DNA from: Shewanella oncorhynchi
GTDB taxonomy: Bacteria; Pseudomonadota; Gammaproteobacteria; Enterobacterales; Shewanellaceae
Length of the DNA: 64,000 bases
Direction: 5' to 3'
Assembly: GCF_012584455.1 (NCBI RefSeq)
Contig: NZ_JABAEB010000007.1
Span: 124,001 to 188,000 of the forward strand
Positions 37,478 to 46,632 of the stretch are shown in pieces (the stretch's first letter is position 1; each line of letters opens with the position of its first letter). The notes below the pieces were generated by a model. It was not told the DNA's origin. It ran no database searches and saw only the letters and a list, made by a program, of their open reading frames with translations. Position numbers and translations under genes: made by a program.

Positions 37478-37951
37478 ATGCCTTTTAACTTTGAAAACTT
37501 ATTAAACCAAGGAAAAGAATCAGCAAACTTGGTTATTAAAAACAACTCTGAAATAGAGCAGGTAATTGATGCTTTCAGGTCTTCCCTTGCTAGCTTTCTG
37601 GAGTTAAACATTAACTTCACAGAAGAAATTGAATATGAGGATGATACAAATATTTTAGCAACTCAAATGAGACTAGCTAGTTTATTTGAACCTAGAAAAA
37701 AAACGGGTTACAGCTATATATGTATTAAACATAATGAAACCGGTATCACTAGAAGATTAATAAAAATACAGCGTTCGAATGATGGCTATCCGATTTCAGT
37801 CGTGATTGATAAAAGCCATTATATTAGCGATAACCAAGAAGAACTTGCACATGCACTCGGAGCTATAGCTTCTAACTCTCAAACACACCTAACGCTTCGA
37901 GCATTTCAAAGAATGGTGGAAGAAAAAAATACACAAACAAAAACGAATTAA
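37478..37951 (+). CDS. Unknown partner protein of the EEP enzyme
   Basis: A 157-residue soluble protein beginning MPFNFENLLNQGKES, with AAGGAG 5 bases upstream of the ATG. The N-terminal 70 residues are acidic and helical (SEIEQVIDAFRSSLASFLEL, FTEEIEYEDD). The middle contains a strand-rich stretch (GYSYICIKHNETGITRRLIKIQ, PISVVIDKSHYI). A helical C-terminus carries a Lys/Thr-rich tail. I know no family for it. Its tight spacing to the EEP gene suggests a binding partner, regulator or inhibitor. Same AT-rich composition as the EEP gene. Confidence 0.72.
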   Translation: MPFNFENLLNQGKESANLVIKNNSEIEQVIDAFRSSLASFLELNINFTEEIEYEDDTNILATQMRLASLFEPRKKTGYSYICIKHNETGITRRLIKIQRSNDGYPISVVIDKSHYISDNQEELAHALGAIASNSQTHLTLRAFQRMVEEKNTQTKTN

Positions 37952-38001
37952 CCAAAAGATAGGACGCAACTATTTTGAAACAAACAGCCAGCGTCGAGTT
38001 C

Positions 38002-38288
38002 ACAGAAGTTCACCTTCCCCTGCGAAGTTGCTGAAGAGCGTTGAAGACTCTTTATTAAAAGGATAGCGCGTGATGCAGACAGGACGTCTGCGTAGCTTTC
38101 GGGGGGAAGGGACGCCCCATCGGAAGCGTTAGCTATTTTCGAATAAGCACGAAGCCACTAATCAATGCATGTAACTTCGCTAGGGACGCCGGGGGATTTC
38201 CAAAAGGGGAACAGGCGCTTTTCCCCTTTTGGTCGGGTGTGGGGTGAAACCCCACGACTTTGATTCACCTCGGCCGTAAGGCCGCAAT
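38002..38288 (+). repeat. Dispersed repeat element, copy B (about 287 bp)
   Basis: Runs from ACAGAAGTTCACC to GGCCGTAAGGCCGCAAT and is homologous end to end with copy A at 13715-13990, which is in the opposite orientation. Shared blocks include CCCTGCGAAGTTGC, TAGCTTTCG, AATGCATGTAACTTCGCTAG, TTGGTCGGGTGTGGG and CCCCACGACTTTGA. Internal stems differ in sequence but keep pairing, e.g. CAAAAGGGGAA / TTCCCCTTTTG here against CAAGAGGGAA / CCCCTCTTG in A. Confidence 0.85.
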
Positions 38289-38340
38289 AACAGACAAAGA
38301 AACAAAGATGGGACATCCGATTACGGCCAACACCGCGACG

Positions 38341-38440
38341 ACAGAAGTCCCCTCGGAGTTGCCGCAGGCGAATAGTTTAATAAAAAATGCATGAGTTCGG
38401 TCATAGAGCATCCAAGGGGGAAACCCCACGCCTTTTATCT
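38341..38440 (+). repeat. Degenerate, internally deleted copy of the dispersed repeat (C)
   Basis: Begins GACAGAAGTCCCCTC, keeps GTTGCCGCAGGCG and GAGTTCGGTCATAGA, then jumps to the right-end block GGGGGAAACCCCACG. It looks like a decayed or deleted member placed directly after copy B. The remaining part of 37952-38567 holds a terminator and no ORF. Confidence 0.6.
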
Positions 38441-38494
38441 TTATTTAAAATAAGTGAAACCAAATAAATTTTACAATAAAAATAAAATCAAAGT

Positions 38495-38526
38495 AAAAAA
38501 GGCGTGACACTCAAAGTGTCACGCCT
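38495..38526 (-). terminator. Terminator of the outer-membrane barrel gene
   Basis: AAGGCGTGACAC / GTGTCACGCCTT stem with a 5-base loop, followed by a T run on the minus strand, 42 bases past the stop. Confidence 0.88.
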
Positions 38527-38567
38527 TAATAATTATTACTTGAATTATAAATATTATAAATTACTAA

Positions 38568-39146
38568 TTAGAAGCGATATTCAACACCGATACTGGCTTG
38601 ATTAAAGTCTGTATCTGTTTTTCCGCCATTGGCGACGCTATCGACATTAATATCTGCATCATACCAAGTGTACTCAGCATTAATTAAAAATCGATCTGTG
38701 ACTTTAAATGCCACACCGGCGCCGGCGAATACACCTTCACCATCGTCATTGCCAGAAAAACCGACGACGTCATAATCTGTCGAATACCATAACTGACCAC
38801 CTTTAGCATATAGCTCTACTCGGTCTGCAATGGGAAGCATGACTTTAAGGGCTGCCGTATAACCATCGGTTTCGGCATTTGCTAAACCATTACCATAATC
38901 ACCAAAGTTAATGTAACTACCTTCAAGAGCAAGGTATTTATTAAACTTATAACCAACAAGGCCCTGCATTACATCACTATTATCATCAAAATCATCATCG
39001 CCATCGACTTTTAAATAACCGTAGTTAGCGCCGACATAGATTCCGTTTTCTGCGGCATCACTGTTACTCATGTTATCTGCATGAGAATATGCACTAAAAG
39101 AGGCTAAAGAAATAATGGCAGCTAAAGTAAGAATGGGATTTTTCAT
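38568..39146 (-). CDS. Outer-membrane beta-barrel protein (OmpA/Opa-like porin fold)
   Basis: A 192-residue protein with a signal peptide ending SAYSHA-DN. The mature part alternates aromatic strands typical of an eight-stranded barrel: GIYVGANYGYLKVDGDD, GLVGYKFNKYLALEGSYINFGDYG, RFLINAEYTWYDADI and a C-terminal SIGVEYRF ending in Phe, the usual BAM signal. Surface loops are Asp/Asn-rich. Function unknown. It is flanked on both sides by repeat fragments and AT-rich spacers. Confidence 0.88.
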   Translation of the reverse strand: MKNPILTLAAIISLASFSAYSHADNMSNSDAAENGIYVGANYGYLKVDGDDDFDDNSDVMQGLVGYKFNKYLALEGSYINFGDYGNGLANAETDGYTAALKVMLPIADRVELYAKGGQLWYSTDYDVVGFSGNDDGEGVFAGAGVAFKVTDRFLINAEYTWYDADINVDSVANGGKTDTDFNQASIGVEYRF

Positions 39147-39761
39147 AAAGTACTCCTAGTTAATTATTTAAATACACTAAGGACATTACAAAAATAATGC
39201 CAACCTCGCAAAAACACACTCAGATCAATACACAATGAAAATAATAACCATACTTATCAACACCATAGATTTATTTTAATATTTTAAATTCGAGTTAACT
39301 ATTTTTATAAAACACATGAAACTTTTTTCATACTTACACTAAAGCCGTGCTAATTCTGTCTTAATGTATTTATTGCCTGTGGAATTGTAACTATTTCATA
39401 GGTAACAAAATAAACACACAAAATTATTACATTTAATTAATTACATTATCATTTATATTGTGCGACTTATTTATTAAAGCAAGTTTATTAAAGCAAGCTT
39501 TAACGGAAATAATGTGCCGCAGCGTTATGAAAAAGAGTTATGGATAACGAACTAATTGTTAAATATGGACGTTATTTGGCAAGGAATATCCAAAAGGGGA
39601 ACTGGTACTTTCCCCTTTGGTCAACTCTTGATGAAAAATCAGGAGTGAAGCCCACAACTTTAATTTGGCTTTAAATAAAAACAGACAGAAAGAGAAGCGA
39701 GATTTAACAAGTCACACTGACATTATGAGCAGACCTTCTGTTACCAAACTTCAACAGAAGG
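39147..39761. other. AT-rich spacer upstream of the outer-membrane barrel gene
   Basis: About 615 bases, strongly AT-rich over 39180-39530. It contains the barrel gene's promoter region and one repeat remnant (39588-39660). No ORF is supported; a 73-codon frame at 39665-39886 overlaps the methyltransferase gene antisense and is a shadow. Confidence 0.55.
39588..39660 (+). repeat. Right-end remnant of the dispersed repeat (D)
   Basis: ATATCCAAAAGGGGAAC, TTTCCCCTTTGGTC, then GAGTGAAGCCCACAACTTT match the last 80 bases of copy B with several substitutions. The left half is absent. Confidence 0.7.
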
Positions 39762-40613
39762 TCAAATCTTCACGCAAACAAACAGCGCGTTACCTGATGC
39801 TAAATCCCACGGGACAATTCTTTCATAATCGTGTTCGAAAACATGCACTTCAAAATAGGGCGCTAATAATTCCTGCAGCTCAGTGAAGCTGGTAGCGACC
39901 ATAGCATGTTGGTCTTGCCATTGCTCAATACTGTGGACTTCTTGTAAGCCCACTTCTTGCAAACCTGCGGCGTGTAACCCAGCTTCCAGCGAGCCTAAGC
40001 CTTTCATATCAGAGACAGGTAAAGGCGAGACCTCAGCAAACGGCTGACTGCTTTTGGCAATACTCAACTTTAATGACTGTTTCTCACCTTGCCCACTGTA
40101 ATGCCAGCCGGATTCGAATGCGAAATGGCTACCATCAAACTCGGCAAAATGCTTAACCGAACTTGTGTTATCGATTCTGTGCTTATCGACAGTATTAAAA
40201 CAAAACAGCCCACCATCATTAAGTGCGCTATGCACACTGGCAATACAGCTTTTAAGGCGTTCGATGCAAGCACTGTAATGGATGGAGTATAAAAAACAGG
40301 TAATCAAATCGACGCGCTCTTCTAAATAAAAAGCCGTCATATCTTGGAGGTTAAACTGAGCTTCAGGACAACGACGCATGGCCATGTCTAGCATAGGCTG
40401 ATTAATATCAAGGCCACTGCACTGATAACCAAGGTCGATAAAATGCCGCACATGTGGACCAGTGCCACAGGCTAAATCAAGATGCTGCTTACCATTATTG
40501 CCGAGGAACTGATGCAGACGATGGATACTCGCGCTCTGTTGCTGGTAGTTGATATCGGAACACATTAAATCGTAATAACCGGATAAATCGGTATAGAGCG
40601 CGTTGGAAGACAT
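39762..40613 (-). CDS. Class I SAM-dependent methyltransferase
   Basis: Cytoplasmic methyltransferase of 283 residues. Motif I is HLDLACGTGPHVRHF near 43-57, with the acidic residue of motif II in CSGLDINQPML. Motif III/IV is around FNLQDMTAF and VDLITCFLYSIHY. The substrate is not identifiable; similar proteins methylate small molecules. Single gene, with 140 bases separating it from the EAL gene upstream. Confidence 0.87.
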   Translation of the reverse strand: MSSNALYTDLSGYYDLMCSDINYQQQSASIHRLHQFLGNNGKQHLDLACGTGPHVRHFIDLGYQCSGLDINQPMLDMAMRRCPEAQFNLQDMTAFYLEERVDLITCFLYSIHYSACIERLKSCIASVHSALNDGGLFCFNTVDKHRIDNTSSVKHFAEFDGSHFAFESGWHYSGQGEKQSLKLSIAKSSQPFAEVSPLPVSDMKGLGSLEAGLHAAGLQEVGLQEVHSIEQWQDQHAMVATSFTELQELLAPYFEVHVFEHDYERIVPWDLASGNALFVCVKI

Positions 40614-40753
40614 AGTAGCGAATAGGTAACAAGGGCAATTTTAGGTGGCGCATGATATATCAGTTAGCCGATATCAGAAACAAAGAATTATCCATCGTGT
40701 CTCTGCACGTGTTATCACTCTAATCGTGCAACGATATCAATCCACCTAACCAT

Positions 40754-41530
40754 TTACGTTGGGGCGTGAAAGCTCAGCTCTTCATAGGAACTCAAATATT
40801 CGAGTTGTGGTTTGGCAAAATAATACCCCTGAAAATACTCAATCCCTATTCCAGCGAGATAATTAAGTTCGGCTTCAGTCTCAATGCCTTCGGCCAAAAC
40901 TCTTGTATTAAGCTCTAAACAAATACGCAGTATTTCATCCACGGCTAACTGCTTTTCTCTATCGAGATCGATATCACGGATCAAGGTCATATCAAGTTTT
41001 AATACTTGAGGGCGTAGGGCTTCGAGCCAGCTTAAATCAGCAAAACCACTGCCAAAATCATCGATTGCCGTGATAAAACCACGCTTAGCATAGCTCTCGA
41101 AGATACGGACTAATTTTGCCCGATCAACAATTTGCTCGCCCTCTGTCACTTCGAACATGATGTTGTGAATATCAAACCCATACATGTCGGCGGCTTCAAT
41201 CGTCGCGCGGATACAGGTCTCAGGGTTATATACGGCATTAGGTAAAAAGTTGATACTGAGCATCTTATCGAGTCCCAGCTTTGAAGCAGTTTCTATCGCT
41301 TTAACACGGCAAGCCTGATCAAAATAGTATTTATTATTTTCATTAATCCGCTCAAACACCCACGCAGCCCCTTCACCATCAGGGCCTCTAACCAGAGCTT
41401 CATAACCGCTAATCTCACGACTAGGCCAATGGATAATAGGTTGAAATGCCATTCGAATTTCAAATCCTAATGACTTACCACTTAAGCAATCCATGCAAGT
41501 TTGTTGCTTTATTCGAGCGGGAAAATCCAT
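40754..41530 (-). CDS. EAL-domain cyclic-di-GMP phosphodiesterase (stand-alone)
   Basis: A 258-residue protein made almost only of an EAL domain, without GGDEF or membrane helices. I choose ATG 41530 because AGGAGG sits 6 bases upstream. Conserved elements are EALVRG, NFLPNAV, FEVTEGE, DDFGSGFADL, LKLDMTLI, LAEGIETEAEL and GYYFAKP. The metal-binding Glu, Asn and Asp pair and the catalytic Lys/Glu region all appear intact, so enzymatic activity is plausible. N-terminal cysteines (TCMDC) could bind metal or sense redox. Hydrolysis of c-di-GMP would promote motility over biofilm. Confidence 0.9.
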   Translation of the reverse strand: MDFPARIKQQTCMDCLSGKSLGFEIRMAFQPIIHWPSREISGYEALVRGPDGEGAAWVFERINENNKYYFDQACRVKAIETASKLGLDKMLSINFLPNAVYNPETCIRATIEAADMYGFDIHNIMFEVTEGEQIVDRAKLVRIFESYAKRGFITAIDDFGSGFADLSWLEALRPQVLKLDMTLIRDIDLDREKQLAVDEILRICLELNTRVLAEGIETEAELNYLAGIGIEYFQGYYFAKPQLEYLSSYEELSFHAPT

Positions 41531-41676
41531 AAACGGCCTCCTAAACATTAACCTTACTAGTGTGAGGATAAATACTTAAATTTGCCAGTTTTTACTGTTC
41601 ATCATCCTAATAAAATCCATCACATATAGAGTGAAGAATGCTATTTCCAAAAATATAAAACGATTGTAAACGGCAT

Positions 41677-41713
41677 AAAAAAATGGATGAATCCCAATAG
41701 GAGCTTCATCCAT
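41677..41713 (-). terminator. Terminator after the SIMPL-domain gene
   Basis: ATGGATGAA / TTCATCCAT stem with a 13-base loop and a T run on the minus strand, about 20 bases past the stop. Confidence 0.75.
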
Positions 41714-41734
41714 CACCATATGCCTCTGACTGAT

Positions 41735-42448
41735 TTACTTCAGTTTATAAATCACTTCAACTCTATCTTCTATGCTCACTTGACCATATTGATAACTCTC
41801 GGCGGCGCCCATGGCATCGGCTTTAGCGCTCATGCGTAACATGACAGGTTGCACAGGGCGTTGATCGTAATAACGGATCTGCCAGATCTTACCGAGATTT
41901 TCACCAAAGCCTTTAGCCAAAGATTCGGCTTTTTGTTTGGCATCCACAATCGCAGCTTGACGTGCCTTAGCGACGTATTCAGCTTCTTTACTCGACTTAA
42001 GGGCGATGTTATTCACCCGATTCATGCCCTCTTCTAAGGCTGAATCTAAAATAGCGTTCAAGCGGCTTAAGTCTGTTACCGTCACAGTAATTTGGCGACT
42101 GGCAGTATAACCCGTCAGCTCTGGCGCTTTATCCTGCACATAGACGTATTGCGGTTGAAGATTTAAATTCGCGCTCTGGATCTGATCTTTAGTCACACCC
42201 GCTGCGGTGAGACGGGCGATAAACTTAGCCACGGCGGCATCGGAATTATCTTTGGCGGCTTTAGCGGTTTTTTCGGTCACGGCCACTTCCACATTCACAT
42301 CCGCCATATCGGGCTCGACTTGGATTTGGCTCACACCCATGGTTTCAATATGCGGGAAATCGACCTCAGCGGCGAGTACCGCTGGCGCCATAAACGCGCT
42401 AGAAAAAAGACCACCCGCCACCAATACCGCTAAAAGAGAATTTTTCAT
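41735..42448 (-). CDS. Periplasmic SIMPL-domain protein (DUF541, YggE-like)
   Basis: A 237-residue protein with a signal peptide cut near VLAA-EVD. The mature part is a SIMPL domain: VSQIQVEPDMADVNVEVAVTE near the start, LQPQYVYV and SRQITVTVTDLSRLNAIL in the centre. These are followed by ARQAAIVDAKQKAESLAKGFG and the C-terminal SIEDRVEVIYKL. E. coli YggE of this family lessens oxidative stress, but the biochemical activity is not known. Single gene with its own terminator. Confidence 0.9.
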   Translation of the reverse strand: MKNSLLAVLVAGGLFSSAFMAPAVLAAEVDFPHIETMGVSQIQVEPDMADVNVEVAVTEKTAKAAKDNSDAAVAKFIARLTAAGVTKDQIQSANLNLQPQYVYVQDKAPELTGYTASRQITVTVTDLSRLNAILDSALEEGMNRVNNIALKSSKEAEYVAKARQAAIVDAKQKAESLAKGFGENLGKIWQIRYYDQRPVQPVMLRMSAKADAMGAAESYQYGQVSIEDRVEVIYKLK

Positions 42449-42865
42449 AACTTACTCCAAAATAATGTGCTTATACCTAAACCACTTCAAATAGAACGCA
42501 TATTCAAAACGAGACGGCTAAAACGACTGTGTCGCTTATTTAGCGCTTAGGCTATCAGTAAAAAGTGCCAATACTTGTGCCAATATGTAACAGCATCAAG
42601 AAATTGTCTCTTGCCCCTATAAACGTGGCCAATTTTAAAAAGGGTTAATTTTTCTGAAAATTTTTTAGCGCTTTTTATCCAGATAAGTTCGACCTTGGAT
42701 CTTTGGCCTATCTTCCTATATCCACACCCAAAATAGGCCTTAGGGTTAACTGGCATATTCAGCGCCCCAGTTGTACACTTTTCAGCCAAAGCTACTGTAC
42801 CTTTTAATCACTTCAGGTATAATCCGCCATCTTTTTTAAGGCGGCTTATACCTCAGCGAGAAACC
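42449..42865. other. Intergenic region between the SIMPL gene and rimO
   Basis: About 417 bases between divergent genes. A TATAAT box at 42819-42824 lies 41 bases before the rimO ATG, without a good -35. An 80-codon minus-strand frame (42547-42789) has no ribosome site or recognisable content, and I do not call it. Confidence 0.5.
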
Positions 42866-44284
42866 ATGACAGTTGAAACTTTTAAACCCAAGCAAACGAC
42901 CACGCTTGATATCCCAGTAAAAACATTAGAAGCAGCAAGCACTAATACTGTTACCACTGGGAATCGCATCGGTTTCGTGTCTTTGGGCTGCCCAAAAAAC
43001 CTCGTGGATTCAGAGCGTATTCTGACTCAGTTACGCATCGACGGCTACGAAGTCACTAACAGCTACGACAATGCCGACTTAGTTATCGTCAATACCTGCG
43101 GCTTTATCGATGCTGCGGTGGAAGAGTCTCTAGATGCTGTGCGTGAAGCCTTAGAAGAAAACGGCAAAGTGATCGTCACTGGCTGCCTTGGCGCCAAAGA
43201 AAACCAAATCCGTGAAGTGCACCCAGATGTGTTAGAAATCACTGGCCCACACAGCTACGAAGCCGTGTTAAAGCATGTTCACAAGTACGTGCCTAAGCCA
43301 GAGCACAACCCTTTCACCTCGTTAATCCCACAAACTGGGGTTAAGTTAACGCCTAAGCATTACGCTTATTTAAAGATTTCAGAAGGTTGCGACAACCGTT
43401 GTACTTTCTGCATCATCCCTTCGCTACGTGGCGATCTCGACAGCCGCCCAGCGGGCAGCATCTTAGATGAAGCTAAGCGTTTAGTGGAATCAGGCGTACA
43501 AGAAATTTTAGTTGTGAGCCAAGACACCTCGGCCTACGGCAAAGACAAAGGCGGTCGTACCGATTTTTGGAACGGTATGCCAGTCAAGCAAGACATTACT
43601 AGCCTAGCGCGCCAACTGGGTAAAATGGGCGCTTGGGTGCGTCTGCATTACATCTATCCCTACCCATGGGTTGACGATTTGATCCCGCTAATGGCGGAAG
43701 GTTTAATCCTGCCGTATTTAGATATTCCAATGCAGCATGCTAGCCCGCGCATTCTCAAGATGATGAAGCGTCCAGGCCGTGTTGACCGTCAGTTAGAAGC
43801 GATTCAACGCTGGCGTGAAATTTGTCCCGATCTAGTGATCCGCTCAACCTTCATCGTCGGCTTCCCTGGTGAAACCGAAGAGGATTTCCAAATCCTGCTC
43901 GATTTCTTAAAAGAAGCATGTCTTGATCGCGTAGGTTGCTTTAAGTATTCTGAAGTCGATGGCGCTGTCGCCAACACTATCGCCGAGCTTATCAGCGAAG
44001 AAGTTAAAGAAGACAGATACCACAGATTTATGGAACTCCAAGCCGAGATCAGCGCCGAGCGTTTAGCCCGTTTCGTTGGCCGTACTTTAGATATTCTGAT
44101 TGACGATGTCGACGAAGAAGGCGCCATTGGCCGCAGCTTCGCCGATGCACCTGAAATCGACGGCATGGTGTTTATCAATGGTGAAACTGAGCTGGAACCC
44201 GGTATGTTGGTTCGTGCCCGCATCACCCATTCAGATGAACACGATCTGTGGGCTGAAGTGGTAGATGCTGACTCCCAAGACTAA
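42866..44284 (+). CDS. rimO: Ribosomal protein S12 methylthiotransferase
   Basis: Radical-SAM enzyme adding a methylthio group to Asp88/89 of ribosomal protein S12. The N-terminal MTTase domain has [16 protein letters not shown], with Cys42, Cys78 (NTCGF) and Cys107 (TGCLGA) for the auxiliary cluster. The SAM cluster is CDNRCTFC with Cys175, Cys179 and Cys182. A TRAM domain lies at the C-terminus ([17 protein letters not shown]). The N-terminal 30 residues are a Thr/Lys-rich extension compared with E. coli RimO (441 residues); translation could start later. Confidence 0.95.
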   Translation: MTVETFKPKQTTTLDIPVKTLEAASTNTVTTGNRIGFVSLGCPKNLVDSERILTQLRIDGYEVTNSYDNADLVIVNTCGFIDAAVEESLDAVREALEENGKVIVTGCLGAKENQIREVHPDVLEITGPHSYEAVLKHVHKYVPKPEHNPFTSLIPQTGVKLTPKHYAYLKISEGCDNRCTFCIIPSLRGDLDSRPAGSILDEAKRLVESGVQEILVVSQDTSAYGKDKGGRTDFWNGMPVKQDITSLARQLGKMGAWVRLHYIYPYPWVDDLIPLMAEGLILPYLDIPMQHASPRILKMMKRPGRVDRQLEAIQRWREICPDLVIRSTFIVGFPGETEEDFQILLDFLKEACLDRVGCFKYSEVDGAVANTIAELISEEVKEDRYHRFMELQAEISAERLARFVGRTLDILIDDVDEEGAIGRSFADAPEIDGMVFINGETELEPGMLVRARITHSDEHDLWAEVVDADSQD

Positions 44285-44314
44285 GCTGTTCTGATAGAGG
44301 ACAGGCTATGACTC

Positions 44315-44341
44315 AAAAAGCGAACCTCTGGTTCGCTTTTT
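44315..44341 (+). terminator. Terminator after rimO
   Basis: AAAAAGCGAACC / GGTTCGCTTTTT perfect 12-bp stem with a 3-base loop and T run, 31 bases past the stop. Confidence 0.92.
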
Positions 44342-44529
44342 GTTTTTTATCATTCGATGCACCGTAAACATTAACACTGCGAATGCTTCACCATCCTTAC
44401 TCCACTGTTTGGCCTCACTATCTCATCACACTGTTTCTTTTCATTATCTTGGATCACTATCTTGATTCATTGCCAGCCTCAATTTCGCTGATTTATCAGC
44501 AGCTAGGATGAGACGTTATGAATTAAGCA

Positions 44530-45933
44530 TTAAGCATCGGGTCCCAACATCTTATTGGCATCGACCCAAAGCTCGAATTCTTCTGCCGTGACAAACTCAA
44601 GTTCTAATGCCGCTTGGCGCAGTGTCTTATGCTCGCTATGGGCTTTTTTGGCTATCTTAGCGGCCTTTTCATAACCGATATGTTGATTAAGCGCCGTCAC
44701 TAACATGAGTGAGTTCTCCACATGCAGCGCGATTTGTGGCTCGTTCGCCACTATGCCGACCACGCAATGATCATTAAACGATTGGCAAGCATCCCCCAAT
44801 AAGCGCCCCGATTGCAGCACATTGGCAATAATCATCGGCTTAAACACATTGAGCTCAAACTGACCATTGCTGCCGCCAATCCCAACGGCAACATCATTAC
44901 CCATGATTTGCGCGCACACCATAGTCATAGCCTCGACCTGAGTCGGGTTCACTTTTCCCGGCATGATCGACGAACCGGGTTCATTTTCAGGCAGTAATAA
45001 CTCACCAATGCCACAGCGCGGGCCAGAACCTAACATCCTAATATCATTTGCGATCTTCATTAAACTAACCGCCGCCACTTTATAGGCCGCCGACAGGGAG
45101 ACTAATTCATCGTGGGCAGCAAGGGCAGCAAACTTATTCGGCGCCGTCACAAAGGGCAAGCCCGTGAGTTTTGCGATATTGTCCGCCACCTTAACGGCGT
45201 AATCCTTGTGTGTATTCAGCCCAGTGCCCACGGCGGTCGCACCTAAAGCTAACTCGGCTACACGCTTGAGACTGTGCTCAATGCCTTCGATGGCATGACT
45301 TAACTGCGCGGCGTAACCCGAAAACTCTTGGCCTAAGGTTAACGGTGTTGCATCCATAAAATGCGTGCGACCGATTTTAACGATTTGCGCAAACTCCTCG
45401 ACCTTCTTCTGTAAACTCTGCTGCAATAACCTCATGCAGGGCAAAACGAGCTCAACGGCTTGGCGATAGGCGGCAATGTGCATGGCGGTGGGAAAGGTAT
45501 CGTTGGAGGATTGCGAGCAGTTAACATCATCATTGGGGTGCAAGCATTTAACCGCATCGATAAGTTGCCCACCCGAGAGCACATGGCCGCGATAGGCAAT
45601 CACCTCATTGACGTTCATATTGGTTTGCGTGCCCGAGCCCGTTTGCCAAATCACTAAAGGAAATTGCGCATCGAGTTCGCCTGCAATCAGCTCATCGCAC
45701 ACTTGGGAAATCAGTTGAGCTTTATCTTGGAGCAAGACGCCAAGCTGTTGATTGGTAATGGCTGCGGCTTTCTTTAAATAGCCAAAAGCGTGGATCACTT
45801 CGACAGGCATAGATGCCTCAGCACCAATACGAAAGTGCTGCCGCGAACGCTCGGTTTGTGCGCCCCAATAACAATCGGCGGGGACTTTCACCTCACCCAT
45901 AGTGTCGTGTTCAACTCGATATTGCTGTGCCAT
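44530..45933 (-). CDS. fumC: Class II fumarate hydratase
   Basis: Iron-independent fumarase interconverting fumarate and malate in the TCA cycle; cytoplasmic tetramer. AAGGAG 6 bases upstream supports ATG 45933 ([17 protein letters not shown]), giving 467 residues like E. coli FumC. Landmarks are [61 protein letters not shown] and the signature [13 protein letters not shown]. The sequence distinguishes it from AspA mainly by [10 protein letters not shown]. Single gene, on the opposite strand from rimO and convergent with it. Confidence 0.94.
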   Translation of the reverse strand: MAQQYRVEHDTMGEVKVPADCYWGAQTERSRQHFRIGAEASMPVEVIHAFGYLKKAAAITNQQLGVLLQDKAQLISQVCDELIAGELDAQFPLVIWQTGSGTQTNMNVNEVIAYRGHVLSGGQLIDAVKCLHPNDDVNCSQSSNDTFPTAMHIAAYRQAVELVLPCMRLLQQSLQKKVEEFAQIVKIGRTHFMDATPLTLGQEFSGYAAQLSHAIEGIEHSLKRVAELALGATAVGTGLNTHKDYAVKVADNIAKLTGLPFVTAPNKFAALAAHDELVSLSAAYKVAAVSLMKIANDIRMLGSGPRCGIGELLLPENEPGSSIMPGKVNPTQVEAMTMVCAQIMGNDVAVGIGGSNGQFELNVFKPMIIANVLQSGRLLGDACQSFNDHCVVGIVANEPQIALHVENSLMLVTALNQHIGYEKAAKIAKKAHSEHKTLRQAALELEFVTAEEFELWVDANKMLGPDA

Positions 45934-46094
45934 GTGCATCTCCTTCGCTAAAACGCTCTAAGCGTTCACCATACTCGCTCAGGGCGAAAGTACAATTAAC
46001 CTCCAACAAGGAGTATCAATAATAAGGCTGATTTAAGCGTAAAGATTGGCGTAAAGGCAGGTGGAGGAGCATGAATTGGCAGGATTAACGAGGC

Positions 46095-46133
46095 ACTAAC
46101 ACAGCAGACTAAAGCAGCGAACTAAAACAGTAA
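46095..46133. repeat. Minisatellite, three 13-bp units
   Basis: Units are ACTAACACAGCAG / ACTAAAGCAGCGA / ACTAAAACAGTAA in the short spacer just downstream of arfA. Confidence 0.65.
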
Positions 46134-46141
46134 AAAGCAGA

Positions 46142-46366
46142 TTAACAAAAGCGCAGACCTAGAAAGTCAAAAGGGGCATCGCCCTTGTGCTGATGCCCCT
46201 TTCGGTTTTGTGCTTTACGGTCGTATGACCCTTTGCCCTTTTTCGCTTTCTCGGTGCGGGTCCTAAACAAGGGACTCGTCACTAACGCTTTTAGTGCGTT
46301 GTCGGTAATGGTGCCTCGACCACTTTCGTGTTCTAAGGGCATATTTTGCGGTTTTTGCTTAGTCAT
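46142..46366 (-). CDS. arfA: Alternative ribosome-rescue factor A
   Basis: Small basic protein that recruits RF2 to ribosomes stalled on nonstop mRNA, as a backup for tmRNA. ATG 46366 has GAGG 7 bases upstream, giving 74 residues. The diagnostic core is present: ITDNALKALVTSPLFRTRTEKAK and KKGKGSYDRK, nearly as in E. coli ArfA. The C-terminal part (GHQHKGDAPFDFLGLRFC) is encoded across and after a strong hairpin, which should truncate the mRNA before the stop codon. That matches the known control in which arfA is made only when tmRNA fails. Confidence 0.92.
   Translation of the reverse strand: MTKQKPQNMPLEHESGRGTITDNALKALVTSPLFRTRTEKAKKGKGSYDRKAQNRKGHQHKGDAPFDFLGLRFC
46170..46202 (-). promoter_or_regulatory. 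Intragenic hairpin in arfA (RNase III / terminator site)
   Basis: AAAGGGGCATC (46170-46180) pairs perfectly with GATGCCCCTTT (46192-46202) around an 11-base loop, inside the arfA reading frame 28-60 bases before its end. On the minus strand TTTT and then TTT follow it. In E. coli the equivalent hairpin causes cleavage or termination and makes a nonstop mRNA. Confidence 0.85.
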
Positions 46367-46632
46367 TTTATGCCTCACTGCTTAATGAAAGTTAAGCCCA
46401 TAGCCTAACAGCGCAAACTATAACGCAATCAAATCAGATGTACAGAGTTTGTGCACTCCAACATAAAAAATGACTTTGACTAGTAGGAAAGTATGATAGA
46501 TTATTTAAATAAAAATAATATATTAGCTTAATAATCAATAAGATTTTATTAATAGGTTTAGTGAGTGGATTTTGCCATAACCTTTATTGGCACTCAGGTT
46601 ACACTTTGTAATCGACAGATAAGGAGATCAAT

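Noticed and set aside
38456..38494. Possible small RNA in the AT-rich spacer before the outer-membrane barrel terminator
   Set aside because: Plain A-rich sequence with no stem or promoter pattern.
42547..42789. 80-codon minus-strand frame before rimO
   Set aside because: No ribosome site, no recognisable protein features, and it lies in the promoter region of rimO.
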